A stretch of DNA of 11,995 nt, taken from assembly GCA_934538895.1 (NCBI GenBank), contig CAKTCH010000024.1:1-11995 (forward strand), written 5' to 3'. The stretch's first letter is position 1; each line of letters begins with the position of its first letter. Positions 5,499 through 11,995 of this stretch are shown here, one piece after another. The position numbers and the translations under genes were made by a program. The stretch comes from an uncultured Alphaproteobacteria bacterium (GTDB lineage Bacteria; Pseudomonadota; Alphaproteobacteria; Micavibrionales; Micavibrionaceae). Under the pieces are notes generated by a model. It worked only from the letters and a program-made list of their open reading frames with translations. It did not search any database and was not told the DNA's origin.

Positions 5499-6704
5499 AT
5501 GACATTCAAAACCCTGCGCGATTTTGACCTGAAAGGTAAAACCGTTTTGCTGCGTGCCGACCTGAACGTGCCGGCGAAGGACGGCGTCGTTTCGGATACG
5601 ACGCGCATCGACCGGCTGAAACCGACGATCGACTGGCTGGTGCAGCATGGGGCGAAGACGGTGGTGCTGTCGCACTTTGGCCGCCCGAAAGGCGGGTATG
5701 AGGAAGAATTCTCCCTCGCCTTCCTGACCGGGGACCTGAAGAAAAGCTGGGGCGTAGAGGTAGCGTTCGGCAAGGATTGCATCGGCGCGGAAGCACGAAA
5801 GCTGGTTGACAGCCTGCAACCCGGCCAGATCGGCCTGCTGGAAAATTTGCGTTTCCACAAGGGTGAGGAAGGCAACGATCCCGCTTTCGTGAAGGAGCTG
5901 GCGCAGCTCGGCGATATTTACATCAACGACGCCTTTTCCGCCGCGCACCGCGCGCACGCTTCCACTGAAGGCCTGGCGCATATGATGCCGACGGGCGCAG
6001 GATTGCTGATGGAAGCAGAGCTAAACGCGTTGAGCGATGCACTGGAAGCGCCGCAGCGCCCGGTCGTCGCCATCGTCGGTGGCGCGAAAATTTCATCGAA
6101 GCTTTCCGTGCTCGATAACCTTGTCCGCAAGGTCGATGTGCTGTTCCTGGGCGGCGGCATGGCGAATACCTTCCTGTTCGCGCAGGGCGTCGAGGTCGGC
6201 AAATCCTTGTGTGAACATGACATGGCGGATGAAGCGCGCAAGATCATGCAGACCGCCAAAGACAGCGGTTGCGAGATCGTGCTGCCCTCCGATCGCGTTA
6301 TACTGAAGGAATTCGGCAAGAACGCACCGCACACGATCTGCGATACCAAGGCCGTCCCTGCCGATCAGGAAGCCGTCGATATCGGCCCAGCTTCGGTGGC
6401 GCTTTTGAAATCGTATCTGGCAAAAGCCAAAACCGTTTTGTGGAACGGGCCGCTTGGCGTGTTCGAGGTAGAGCCGTTCGATAAGGGCACGAACGAAGCG
6501 GCACGCGCGGTGGCGGATTTTACCGCCAAAGACACGCTGGTCAGCGTCGCAGGCGGCGGCGACACCGTTTCCGCGCTGGAACATGCGGGTGTGGCCGATA
6601 AATTCAGTTATGTCTCGACAGCCGGTGGCGCTTTCCTCGAATGGATGGAGGGCAAGGAACTGCCCGGCGTCGCGGCGCTTAAAGCTTATAAAGAAGCGGC
6701 GTAA
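5499..6704 (+). CDS. pgk: Phosphoglycerate kinase
   Basis: A glycolytic enzyme of the cytoplasm that transfers phosphate between 1,3-bisphosphoglycerate and ADP to form ATP and 3-phosphoglycerate (EC 2.7.2.3). The 401-residue length is normal. It has the substrate-loop signature LLRADLNVP near the N-terminus, SHFGRPKG, LENLRFHKGEE, VGGAKISSKL, the hinge-region GGGMANTFL, NGPLGVFE and the nucleotide-binding GGGDTVSALE. The chosen ATG has a GAGGAG six bases upstream; an in-frame ATG at 5481 would overlap that site and is less likely. The usual neighbours gap or fba are not beside it here. Instead it follows the pip gene with a decayed GIY-YIG repeat module in between, and it is closed by a strong terminator. 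Confidence 0.97.
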   Translation: MTFKTLRDFDLKGKTVLLRADLNVPAKDGVVSDTTRIDRLKPTIDWLVQHGAKTVVLSHFGRPKGGYEEEFSLAFLTGDLKKSWGVEVAFGKDCIGAEARKLVDSLQPGQIGLLENLRFHKGEEGNDPAFVKELAQLGDIYINDAFSAAHRAHASTEGLAHMMPTGAGLLMEAELNALSDALEAPQRPVVAIVGGAKISSKLSVLDNLVRKVDVLFLGGGMANTFLFAQGVEVGKSLCEHDMADEARKIMQTAKDSGCEIVLPSDRVILKEFGKNAPHTICDTKAVPADQEAVDIGPASVALLKSYLAKAKTVLWNGPLGVFEVEPFDKGTNEAARAVADFTAKDTLVSVAGGGDTVSALEHAGVADKFSYVSTAGGAFLEWMEGKELPGVAALKAYKEAA

Positions 6705-6724
6705 TGGCACGCAGGGCGGGATGA

Positions 6725-6754
6725 AAAAAGGACGGCATCGCAGCCGTCCTTTTT
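6725..6754 (+). terminator. Bidirectional rho-independent terminator between pgk and the DUF2336 gene
   Basis: The stem AAAAAGGACGGC (6725-6736) pairs perfectly with GCCGTCCTTTTT (6743-6754) around the loop ATCGCA. The A and T runs on the two sides make it work in either direction, ending pgk on the plus strand and the DUF2336 gene (stop at 6777) on the minus strand. Confidence 0.9.
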
Positions 6755-6776
6755 ACGTGGTCCACACACAAACCCG

Positions 6777-7910
6777 TTATGACAGGGCCAGCGGCTTGCG
6801 CGCGTTCAGCAATTCTATCGCCGCTTCCGGTTTCATGCTGTCGAAATGCGCTATCACAGCCTGCATATCGCCCTGATTGATGATCTTGTTCTCGGTGCGC
6901 ATCCGGTTCGTCAGCAGGTAGATGGTGGCAAAATCGCTTTTCTGAATGCCATGCGCGCGGCAAATGACCGCCAGCGCCTTGCCGGAGGGATGCTTCATAT
7001 AATCGTGTATTTCCTCGACGGGCATTCCGGTGTAAACGGCGAACATCGCGATGAAGGAGGCGATCTGCCCGCGTTTCAGGCTTTGTATCATTGCCTGTAG
7101 CGACAGCTTTCCTTTTTCCGCATATTGCCGGGCGGCCTGTATGACGCGCTGGTTCGGCATGAACAGTTCCAGTTGCCCGGCGTTGGAAAATTCCAGCATG
7201 ATCTCGTCGATGGCCGTCGTCACCTCGCCCGAGAAAATGCCGTAATAATCGCGGATGTAATGGCGCAGTTCCTGCCCGACGTGATCGTACAGGCGGCGAA
7301 CGATATTATCCGGCAGTTCGGAGCGCATCAGCAGCGGCTTGGCGATATTCTCGTTACGGGATGCCATGGCCGTCAGCACGTCCAGCGCGTGCCATGTCAG
7401 GCGTGCGCGTTCGTTGGCGGACAGCACGATCGCCGTACTCTCATCATGCTTGTCGGCCAGAACGTCGATCAGCTGTGGGCTTAGATTCTCGCGTGCGGCA
7501 ACAGCCTGCCAGTGTTCGGGGCCACGCGTTTTCATGATGTAAATCAGGTCTAGGTCGCTCAATACGGCGCTGCGCTCCAGAACCGGGCGCGCCACTTCGA
7601 TCGTATCGTTGGCAAGATTTAAAACCAGACGCAGCGGCGCATCGTCCAGCACTGACAAACGCTCGGCCAGCGCGGCGCGCAGATCAGCTTCGGCCTGGCG
7701 CATCAGTCCGATCAAAACATCGGACAATAATTCCTGTTCGCGGTTGTTCAGGTGGACATGCGCTTCCAGCAGCGCCGCCACGGCGCTGGTCAGTTCGGCC
7801 CGCGCCAGCGGATCGGCGTCCCTGGCGAGATCGTAAACTTTTTGCGTATCATACAGCCGCACGAGAAGAGAGGCGACCTGTGGTGATTTATCGAACAAAC
7901 GCATATCCAT
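6777..7910 (-). CDS. DUF2336 domain-containing protein
   Basis: A 377-residue, mostly alpha-helical cytoplasmic protein without signal peptide or membrane segments. It matches the DUF2336 family, an alphaproteobacterial family of unknown function with HEAT-like helical repeats. Typical features are the N-terminal helices (RAELTSAVAALLEAH), then IEVARPVLERSAVLSDLDLI, HWQAVAARENLSPQLIDVLA, and a C-terminal helical part with KRGQIASFIAMFAVYTGM. The start is taken at the ATG at 7910 (MDMRLFDK). ATG 7904 and an upstream ATG at 7967 (MTGRGF) are alternatives, and none has a clear ribosome binding site. An inverted repeat (7944-7951 with 7958-7965) lies in the presumed leader. The gene is a single unit closed by the shared terminator and diverges from the 83-residue gene at 8256. 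Family assignment is from recollection of the pattern. Confidence 0.8.
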   Translation of the reverse strand: MDMRLFDKSPQVASLLVRLYDTQKVYDLARDADPLARAELTSAVAALLEAHVHLNNREQELLSDVLIGLMRQAEADLRAALAERLSVLDDAPLRLVLNLANDTIEVARPVLERSAVLSDLDLIYIMKTRGPEHWQAVAARENLSPQLIDVLADKHDESTAIVLSANERARLTWHALDVLTAMASRNENIAKPLLMRSELPDNIVRRLYDHVGQELRHYIRDYYGIFSGEVTTAIDEIMLEFSNAGQLELFMPNQRVIQAARQYAEKGKLSLQAMIQSLKRGQIASFIAMFAVYTGMPVEEIHDYMKHPSGKALAVICRAHGIQKSDFATIYLLTNRMRTENKIINQGDMQAVIAHFDSMKPEAAIELLNARKPLALS

Positions 7911-8255
7911 AAGAGTTACCCAAACCCGTATAGTTACTAAAATGGCCGGAAACCCCCTTCCGGTCATACACGTCCGCTCTGTCTTACCGCTTGCCCGGCG
8001 ATGCCGGAAGGACCCCAAATAGTCTTTTTATATTTATTTCAAGGGGATAGAGATTCTCTGCGTCATCTTCCGCCCCTTGCCTTCCCTACAGTTCTACGCC
8101 AGACTCGTTACCATCGGGTTAACGTAATCCTGAATTGTTGCATCATTTGAAAAAGTTCCATCTTTTTTCGGGGTTAAAGGTTTTATTAACCGCAAAAGCC
8201 TATGCTATAAAGACGCGGGCAGACTCTGCCCTTCTTTGTGTTTTGGGGAATTTTT
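7911..8255. promoter_or_regulatory. Divergent intergenic region with several inverted repeats
   Basis: This 345-base region separates divergent genes. From left to right it holds a hairpin (7944-7965) and a T/A-rich tract near 8024-8039. Next come CAAGGGG (8040-8046) matched by CCCCTTG (8073-8079), and then TTAC-N7-TTAAC (8108-8123). After these are GGTTAA-N8-TTAACC (8172-8191), a TATAAA (8206-8211), and a perfect hairpin GGGCAG-ACT-CTGCCC (8217-8231). I see no coding frame supported in it. Confidence 0.5.
8172..8211 (+). promoter_or_regulatory. Candidate promoter with CtrA-like box for the 83-residue gene
   Basis: TATAAA at 8206-8211 could be a -10 element. The inverted repeat GGTTAA-N8-TTAACC (8172-8191) would overlap its -35 position. 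CtrA, the alphaproteobacterial cell-cycle and motility regulator, binds TTAA-N7-TTAA; the spacer here is eight, one base too long. A second site, TTAC-N7-TTAAC, at 8108-8123 has the right spacing but one mismatch. Confidence 0.3.
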
Positions 8256-8507
8256 ATGGCGATCAACGTCAACAGCTACGCACAGCAGGCCTACGTCAAC
8301 CCTTTCCAGCAACGCGGTCAGGAGTTGCAAACCCCGGAACAGAAAAAGCCGGAAACCAACAGAACGCAGCCGCGCGAAGCCGCCGCCGCCAGCGCGCAGG
8401 AAACGGAAACGCGTAACGAGCGCCGTGCCGACGCCGCGCGCGCCGAAGAACGCAGCGAACCCGGACGCGACACACGCCGGGGCAGCACCATCGATATCAC
8501 AGTTTAG
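8256..8507 (+). CDS. Small disordered hypothetical protein, 83 residues
   Basis: The frame starts at an ATG with GGGGAA five bases upstream and ends at TAG just before a strong terminator, so it is probably a true monocistronic gene. The product has three parts: an ordered-looking N-terminus (MAINVNSYAQQAYVNPFQQR), a long Glu/Arg/Gln/Ala-rich stretch expected to be disordered (about residues 20-72), and a short hydrophobic tail (RGSTIDITV). No family is recognised with certainty. There is no signal peptide or membrane segment. An N-terminal motif and a C-terminal tail joined by a charged linker suggest a peptide that bridges two partners, but that is inference. The upstream region carries possible CtrA-type sites and a leader hairpin at 8217-8231. 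Confidence 0.72.
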   Translation: MAINVNSYAQQAYVNPFQQRGQELQTPEQKKPETNRTQPREAAAASAQETETRNERRADAARAEERSEPGRDTRRGSTIDITV

Positions 8508-8529
8508 GAAACAGGTTCGTCCTGACATG

Positions 8530-8559
8530 AAAACGGCATCCCTTCCGGATGCCGTTTTT
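8530..8559 (+). terminator. Bidirectional rho-independent terminator
   Basis: AAAACGGCATCC (8530-8541) pairs perfectly with GGATGCCGTTTT (8547-8558) around the five-base loop CTTCC, with T's at 8555-8559. It ends the 83-residue gene on the plus strand and can also end amn transcription on the minus strand. Confidence 0.9.
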
Positions 8560-8572
8560 ATTTGTGCCGGGT

Positions 8573-8603
8573 GCAAGAAGGCCCTGACCGGGGGGCCTCT
8601 TGC
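8573..8603. other. Strong hairpin downstream of amn
   Basis: GCAAGA and GGCCC (8573-8584, with one bulged A) pair with GGGCC and TCTTGC (8593-8603), 11 base pairs with an eight-base loop. There is no T-run on either side. It may be an accessory element in the 3' end of the amn transcript. Confidence 0.45.
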
Positions 8604-8673
8604 TGTTCTATCTAACGGATAGCACGGGGGTTTAAATTTCATTTCCTGCCGTGGCGGCAGGGCGGAGAAAACG

Positions 8674-10191
8674 TTACTGGAAAGCCGACTCGTTGAAGGA
8701 ACGCAGCTTGCGGCTGTGCAGTTTGGCGGGGCCGATGTCGCGCAGCATCGCCATGGTTAGCAAGCCGACCTGTAAATGCTGGTCCACTCTTTCGCGGTAG
8801 AAACGGTCCGCCATGCCGGGCAGCTTCAACTGGCCGTGCAGCGGCTTGTCTGATACGCATAGCAAGGTGCCGTACGGCACGCGGAAGCGGAAGCCGTTCG
8901 CGGCCACCGTGCCCGACTCCATGTCCAATGCGATGGCGCGGCTCTGGCTCAGGCGCGCGTTCTGACGGATGTGCGGGCGCAGCTCCCAGTTGCGGTCATC
9001 GACCGTGGCGACCGTTCCCGTGCGCATGATTTTCTTGAGATCGTAACCGACAAGGCCGGTCACGCGCGACACCGCCTGTTCCAGCGCGATCTGGATCTCT
9101 GAGAGCGCCGGCACCGGGATGGCCGGGTGCAGGTCGCGGTACAGAACATTATCCTCACGCAAATAGCCATGTGCCAGCACATAGTCGCCGAGGTTCTGCG
9201 AATTACGCAGGCCCGCGCAGTGCCCCAGCATCAGCCAGGCATGGGGGCGCAATACCGCCACATGGTCGGTGATGGTTTTGGCGTTAGAGGGGCCGACGCC
9301 GATATTAATCATGGTGATGCCGTTGCCATCGGCGCGTTTCAGGTGATAGGCGGGCATCTGCGGCAGGCGCTTGATCGCCACGCCTTCCTGATCCAGAACC
9401 GCGAAACCTTCCAGATTGCGGTTGAAGGTGACGCGGTTGCCCGGCTCGACGAAGGCCGTGTATTCCATGCGCTCGCGCTTCAGTTCCGGGTCGTCGGTCG
9501 GGGACATGATCTCGCGGCAGATATTGACGAATTCATCAATATAGAACTGGTAATTGGTATAGATCACGTAATTCTGGAAGTGTGCGCCCGCCGTGCCGGT
9601 GTAATGCTTCAGGCGCATCAGGCTCAGGTCGATACGCGGGGCGCGGAACAGGGCCAGCGGTGCCGGTTCGTTCGGCTTTTGCACATGCGTGCCATTGGCG
9701 ACTTCGTCATCCATGATGCTCAGATCGGGCTGGTCGAACGTCAGCGGCAGCGCGTTGATCTGCTCCGCCGTCAGGTCGCCTTCCAGATGGAATTCCTCGC
9801 CCAGCGCGAAATGGATCGGGATGGGCGTATCGCTGACGCCGATTTCCACCGGGCAATCATGGTTGAGTATCAGCAGGCGGATTTGCTCCTGAAGGTAATG
9901 AGCGAAAATATCCGGGCGGGTGACCGTCGTTTCATAGACACCGGGGCGCGGTACGAAACCGTATGACAGGCGCGTATCGACACGCCGGGCCAGGGTGGCC
10001 TCTATCCTGATATAAGGGTAACAGGCCCGCGCACGGTGCCCGGTGATGGCCCCATCCGCGAAGGAATCGAACTGCGCACGCAGATAATGGATATTGGCCT
10101 GATAGATCTCTATGATCGCATCGACGGCGGCTTGCGCGTCTTTGAATTTACGGGGCTTGAACTTGGGGAGCGCTTTCGTCATGCTCTCCAT
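8674..10191 (-). CDS. amn: AMP nucleosidase
   Basis: It hydrolyses the N-glycosidic bond of AMP to adenine and ribose 5-phosphate (EC 3.2.2.4), regulating adenylate pools in the cytoplasm. The 505-residue product has the long N-terminal AMP nucleosidase domain (about 1-280) and a C-terminal nucleoside-phosphorylase-like catalytic domain. The latter shows INIGVGPSNAKT (296-305), GHCAGLRNSQ (323-332), the substrate-binding ALDMESGTVAANG (421-433) and SDKPLHG (447-453). Length and motifs fit the family. The first ATG (10191) has GGGAG three to four bases before it; a second in-frame ATG at 10182 is an alternative. A perfect dyad (10205-10221) lies just upstream. It starts 40 bases after the 121-residue gene on the same strand, so it may be the last gene of the ftsY transcription unit. 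Confidence 0.95.
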   Translation of the reverse strand: MESMTKALPKFKPRKFKDAQAAVDAIIEIYQANIHYLRAQFDSFADGAITGHRARACYPYIRIEATLARRVDTRLSYGFVPRPGVYETTVTRPDIFAHYLQEQIRLLILNHDCPVEIGVSDTPIPIHFALGEEFHLEGDLTAEQINALPLTFDQPDLSIMDDEVANGTHVQKPNEPAPLALFRAPRIDLSLMRLKHYTGTAGAHFQNYVIYTNYQFYIDEFVNICREIMSPTDDPELKRERMEYTAFVEPGNRVTFNRNLEGFAVLDQEGVAIKRLPQMPAYHLKRADGNGITMINIGVGPSNAKTITDHVAVLRPHAWLMLGHCAGLRNSQNLGDYVLAHGYLREDNVLYRDLHPAIPVPALSEIQIALEQAVSRVTGLVGYDLKKIMRTGTVATVDDRNWELRPHIRQNARLSQSRAIALDMESGTVAANGFRFRVPYGTLLCVSDKPLHGQLKLPGMADRFYRERVDQHLQVGLLTMAMLRDIGPAKLHSRKLRSFNESAFQ

Positions 10192-10204
10192 GATCTCCCA
10201 TTAC

Positions 10205-10221
10205 GGCTTGTTTTACAAGCC
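10205..10221. promoter_or_regulatory. Perfect dyad upstream of amn
   Basis: GGCTTGT-TTT-ACAAGCC is a perfect 7-base inverted repeat with a three-base centre, lying between the 121-residue gene and amn and 14 bases before the amn start at 10191. It could be an operator or an RNA hairpin controlling amn. No T-run follows it in the direction of amn, so it is not an ordinary terminator. Confidence 0.5.
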
Positions 10222-10231
10222 CGTCAGGCCA

Positions 10232-10597
10232 TCAACGAAGGTTATGCCGGAAAGAAGGCCCGGCCCCCTGCGCTCTATTATGCAATGAAGATCCCGTCGC
10301 CTGCACTCTGATGGCCGCCTGGTGCAACACACGCATATTCCTCGATTCAGATTCCGTGTCCGGATAGGATTTTATAGCATCCCTGAGCGCAGATGGAGAA
10401 AGAGTCACCTGCTTACGATCACCCCCCGGAAGCGTGACATCAAAAACGGCCAGCGCATGTCTGGAGCGTTTATCAATTCCTTCGCGCACGAAGGCCAGCC
10501 CTTCGTTACGGCCATAGTGGCATAGCTCTTCATTCCCGGAATCAGGTTGCGGGTATAATACACTCAATGCTTTACGGAACGTCTGAACAATGGCCAT
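10232..10597 (-). CDS. Hypothetical protein, 121 residues
   Basis: It starts at an ATG with a good ribosome binding site (AGGGGTG, four bases before it), 44 bases after the ftsY stop and in the same direction, and ends 40 bases before amn. The product (MAIVQTFRKALSVLYPQPDS at the start) is soluble and basic, with a middle beta-like segment (RHALAVFDVTLPGGDRKQVT) and an Arg/Asn-rich tail. No family is recognised and no catalytic motif is visible. Codon use is less GC-rich than in ftsY or amn, so it may be a later arrival or a weakly expressed gene. Spacing and ribosome binding site favour a real gene, probably translated from the ftsY message. Confidence 0.6.
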   Translation of the reverse strand: MAIVQTFRKALSVLYPQPDSGNEELCHYGRNEGLAFVREGIDKRSRHALAVFDVTLPGGDRKQVTLSPSALRDAIKSYPDTESESRNMRVLHQAAIRVQATGSSLHNRAQGAGPSFRHNLR

Positions 10598-10641
10598 GTT
10601 TCACCCCTGCGGTTTTGTGATGGTTTTTGAAGGGGGTTAGT

Positions 10642-11697
10642 TTATGAAAAATTTTGGAGGCCGACAAGAGAATTCGCATATTGCGCCGCATCAAAAGGCT
10701 GCAAATCGTCAATTCCCTCGCCCACGCCGATCAAATGTATCGGCAGCCTGAAGCGATCCGCCAGTCCCACCACTACGCCGCCTTTGGCCGAACCGTCCAG
10801 CTTGGTTATCGCCAGCCCGGTGACGTTCACGATATCGCGGAAGGTTTCCACCTGTGCGTGGGCGTTCTGGCCGGTAGTGGAATCCAGCACCAGAACGGTG
10901 GCGTGCGGGATAGCCGCATCATGCTTTTTCAATACGCGGATAATTTTTTCCAATTCGGCCATCAGGTTCGATTTGTTATGCAGGCGGCCCGCCGTGTCGA
11001 TCAACAGCACATCGGCGTTCTGGGCGCTGGCCTGTTGATAGGCCTCGAACGCGACGGCAGCGGCATCGGCCCCGGTATCCTTCGCGATGAATACCGACTG
11101 CGTGCGTTCGGCCCATATCTTCAATTGCTCCACCGCCGCCGCGCGGAAGGTATCGCCTGCGGCAATCGCCACTTTCCTGCCGTCTTTATGAAGATTATGC
11201 GCGATCTTGCCGATCGTCGTGGTCTTGCCCGCGCCGTTGACGCCGCACACCAGCACGACAAACGGGCCGTTTTCCGGCCTTGTGAAATCAAGCGGCACCG
11301 CCACAGGCTCCAGAATACCGGCGATGCTGGCCGCCAGCGCGGTGCGGATTTCATGTTCGTCGAGATCCTTGCCGAAACGGTCTTTCGAGAAATCGGCGAT
11401 CACCCTGGCGGCAGTCGCCGGGCCGAGATCGGCTGTAATCAAAACTTCCTCAAGGGAGTCGAGCGTATCCTGATCCAGTTTCTTCTTGGTAATCAGGTCG
11501 GCGATGCCCTGCCCCAGCTTGGCGGACGATTTGCTCAGGCCCCAGCCCAGACGCGAAACCCATGTCTCGCCGGGGCGGTCGCCTTCGTGCGCGGGGGCCG
11601 CCGGTTCGGGAATGGCAGCGGGTGCGGGAACGGGCGTCTCGGGCCGGGCCGCTTCCTCACCAGTTTCAACTTTTTTATCTTTGCGCCAGAACATCAT
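10642..11697 (-). CDS. ftsY: Signal recognition particle receptor FtsY
   Basis: The SRP receptor GTPase, which pairs with Ffh/4.5S RNA to bring ribosomes making membrane proteins to the Sec translocon at the inner membrane. The 351-residue product has a Pro/Ala/Glu-rich N-terminal region (about 1-45), shorter than in E. coli. The helical N domain follows (about 46-130), then the G domain with P-loop GVNGAGKT (152-159), DTFRAAA (182-188), DTAGR (234-238), TKLDG (298-302) and the closing GVGEGIDDLQPF (324-335). Two tandem ATGs (11697, 11694) offer starts; no strong ribosome binding site is seen. It lies 54 bases downstream of an unidentified gene on the same strand and upstream of a hypothetical gene and amn. 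Confidence 0.97.
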   Translation of the reverse strand: MMFWRKDKKVETGEEAARPETPVPAPAAIPEPAAPAHEGDRPGETWVSRLGWGLSKSSAKLGQGIADLITKKKLDQDTLDSLEEVLITADLGPATAARVIADFSKDRFGKDLDEHEIRTALAASIAGILEPVAVPLDFTRPENGPFVVLVCGVNGAGKTTTIGKIAHNLHKDGRKVAIAAGDTFRAAAVEQLKIWAERTQSVFIAKDTGADAAAVAFEAYQQASAQNADVLLIDTAGRLHNKSNLMAELEKIIRVLKKHDAAIPHATVLVLDSTTGQNAHAQVETFRDIVNVTGLAITKLDGSAKGGVVVGLADRFRLPIHLIGVGEGIDDLQPFDAAQYANSLVGLQNFS

Positions 11698-11751
11698 GGC
11701 AGGGACACTAGCAAACCCTTAAGGCAAAAGCAAAAATTTCCGGGGCGTGCC

Positions 11752-11995
11752 TCAAGGCGTATGGGCAGGGGGCTGGCCGCGGCGGCGTTCCTCGCAGGCG
11801 CGGACGTATTTGTCGTGGCTGCTATATTCTTCCGGGCTGTCGATCCTGCCGTTCAGCACTTCCATTTCCTCGCGCATGACTTGCTGGAAATAAACGTCCA
11901 CCAGTTCTTCCAGGCTTTTCTTGATATCGGCAGCGCGCGCGTTAATGGCGTGAGATCCGGTGTGGGGGCTTTCGAGCGTGGCCAGAATTTTCGGC
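11752..11995 (-). CDS. Hypothetical protein, C-terminal 80 residues (5' end outside the window)
   Basis: An open minus-strand frame enters from the right edge and stops with TGA at 11752. The visible 80 residues include HAINARAADIKKSLEELVDV and YFQQVMREEMEVLNGRIDSP, then a charged tail ending in RRRGQPPAHTP. It looks helical and soluble. I do not recognise the family. The plus strand is also open in the matching frame, but the minus-strand translation has the more normal amino-acid mix, and its direction matches ftsY, which starts 54 bases downstream. It is probably the gene upstream of ftsY in one transcription unit. Confidence 0.6.
   Translation of the reverse strand, partial: PKILATLESPHTGSHAINARAADIKKSLEELVDVYFQQVMREEMEVLNGRIDSPEEYSSHDKYVRACEERRRGQPPAHTP

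Noticed and set aside
6093..6710. Open minus-strand frame of 205 codons
   Set aside because: It is antisense to pgk and shows no protein family features.
8205..8642. Open minus-strand frame of 145 codons over the 83-residue gene and terminator
   Set aside because: It reads through a strong bidirectional terminator and has no ribosome binding site or family features.
8640..8664. Hairpin CCTGCC/GGCAGG after the amn stop as a terminator
   Set aside because: The stem is only six base pairs and no T-run follows on the minus strand.
9127..9966. Long open plus-strand frame of 279 codons
   Set aside because: It is fully antisense to amn, which has clear family motifs; open antisense frames are common in GC-rich coding DNA.

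Overview
The window looks like a chromosomal segment from an alphaproteobacterium. Supporting signs are a sigma-32 protein of the RpoHII type, a DUF2336 protein (a family largely confined to Alphaproteobacteria), and an FtsY with a short acidic N-terminal region. An M48 lipoprotein metalloprotease with its typical alphaproteobacterial C-terminal extension and a GIY-YIG fragment between inverted repeats point the same way. Most genes use GC-rich codons. I cannot name the genus.

Layout. The left edge (1-350) is AT-rich and holds an unidentified minus-strand reading frame running off the window, next to a doubtful 53-codon frame. Then comes rpoH (616-1503, plus), followed by about 200 bases of consecutive hairpins ending in a terminator (1511-1709). 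A minus-strand M48 metalloprotease (1770-3267) follows, broken near its 3' end by a one-base frameshift. Its start codon overlaps that of a divergent, exported, SNase-like protein (3269-4213). That gene is followed on the same strand by a prolyl aminopeptidase (4235-5206), a decayed GIY-YIG insertion (5221-5470), and pgk (5499-6704) with a bidirectional terminator. A minus-strand DUF2336 gene (6777-7910) and a plus-strand 83-residue disordered protein (8256-8507) diverge from a roughly 345-base intergenic region with several TTAA-type motifs. From 8674 to the right end all genes are on the minus strand, in the order: unknown protein (partial), ftsY, a 121-residue hypothetical protein, amn.

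Functionally this is mostly housekeeping: stress sigma factor, envelope proteolysis, glycolysis, SRP receptor and AMP catabolism. I found no phage, CRISPR array, tRNA, rRNA or complete mobile element, and no convincing new multi-gene system. The points most worth a second look are the structured RNA region downstream of rpoH, the decayed GIY-YIG/repeat module beside pgk, the frameshifted metalloprotease, the SNase-like protein lacking its catalytic residues, the AT-rich left edge, and the possible CtrA-type sites upstream of the 83-residue gene.
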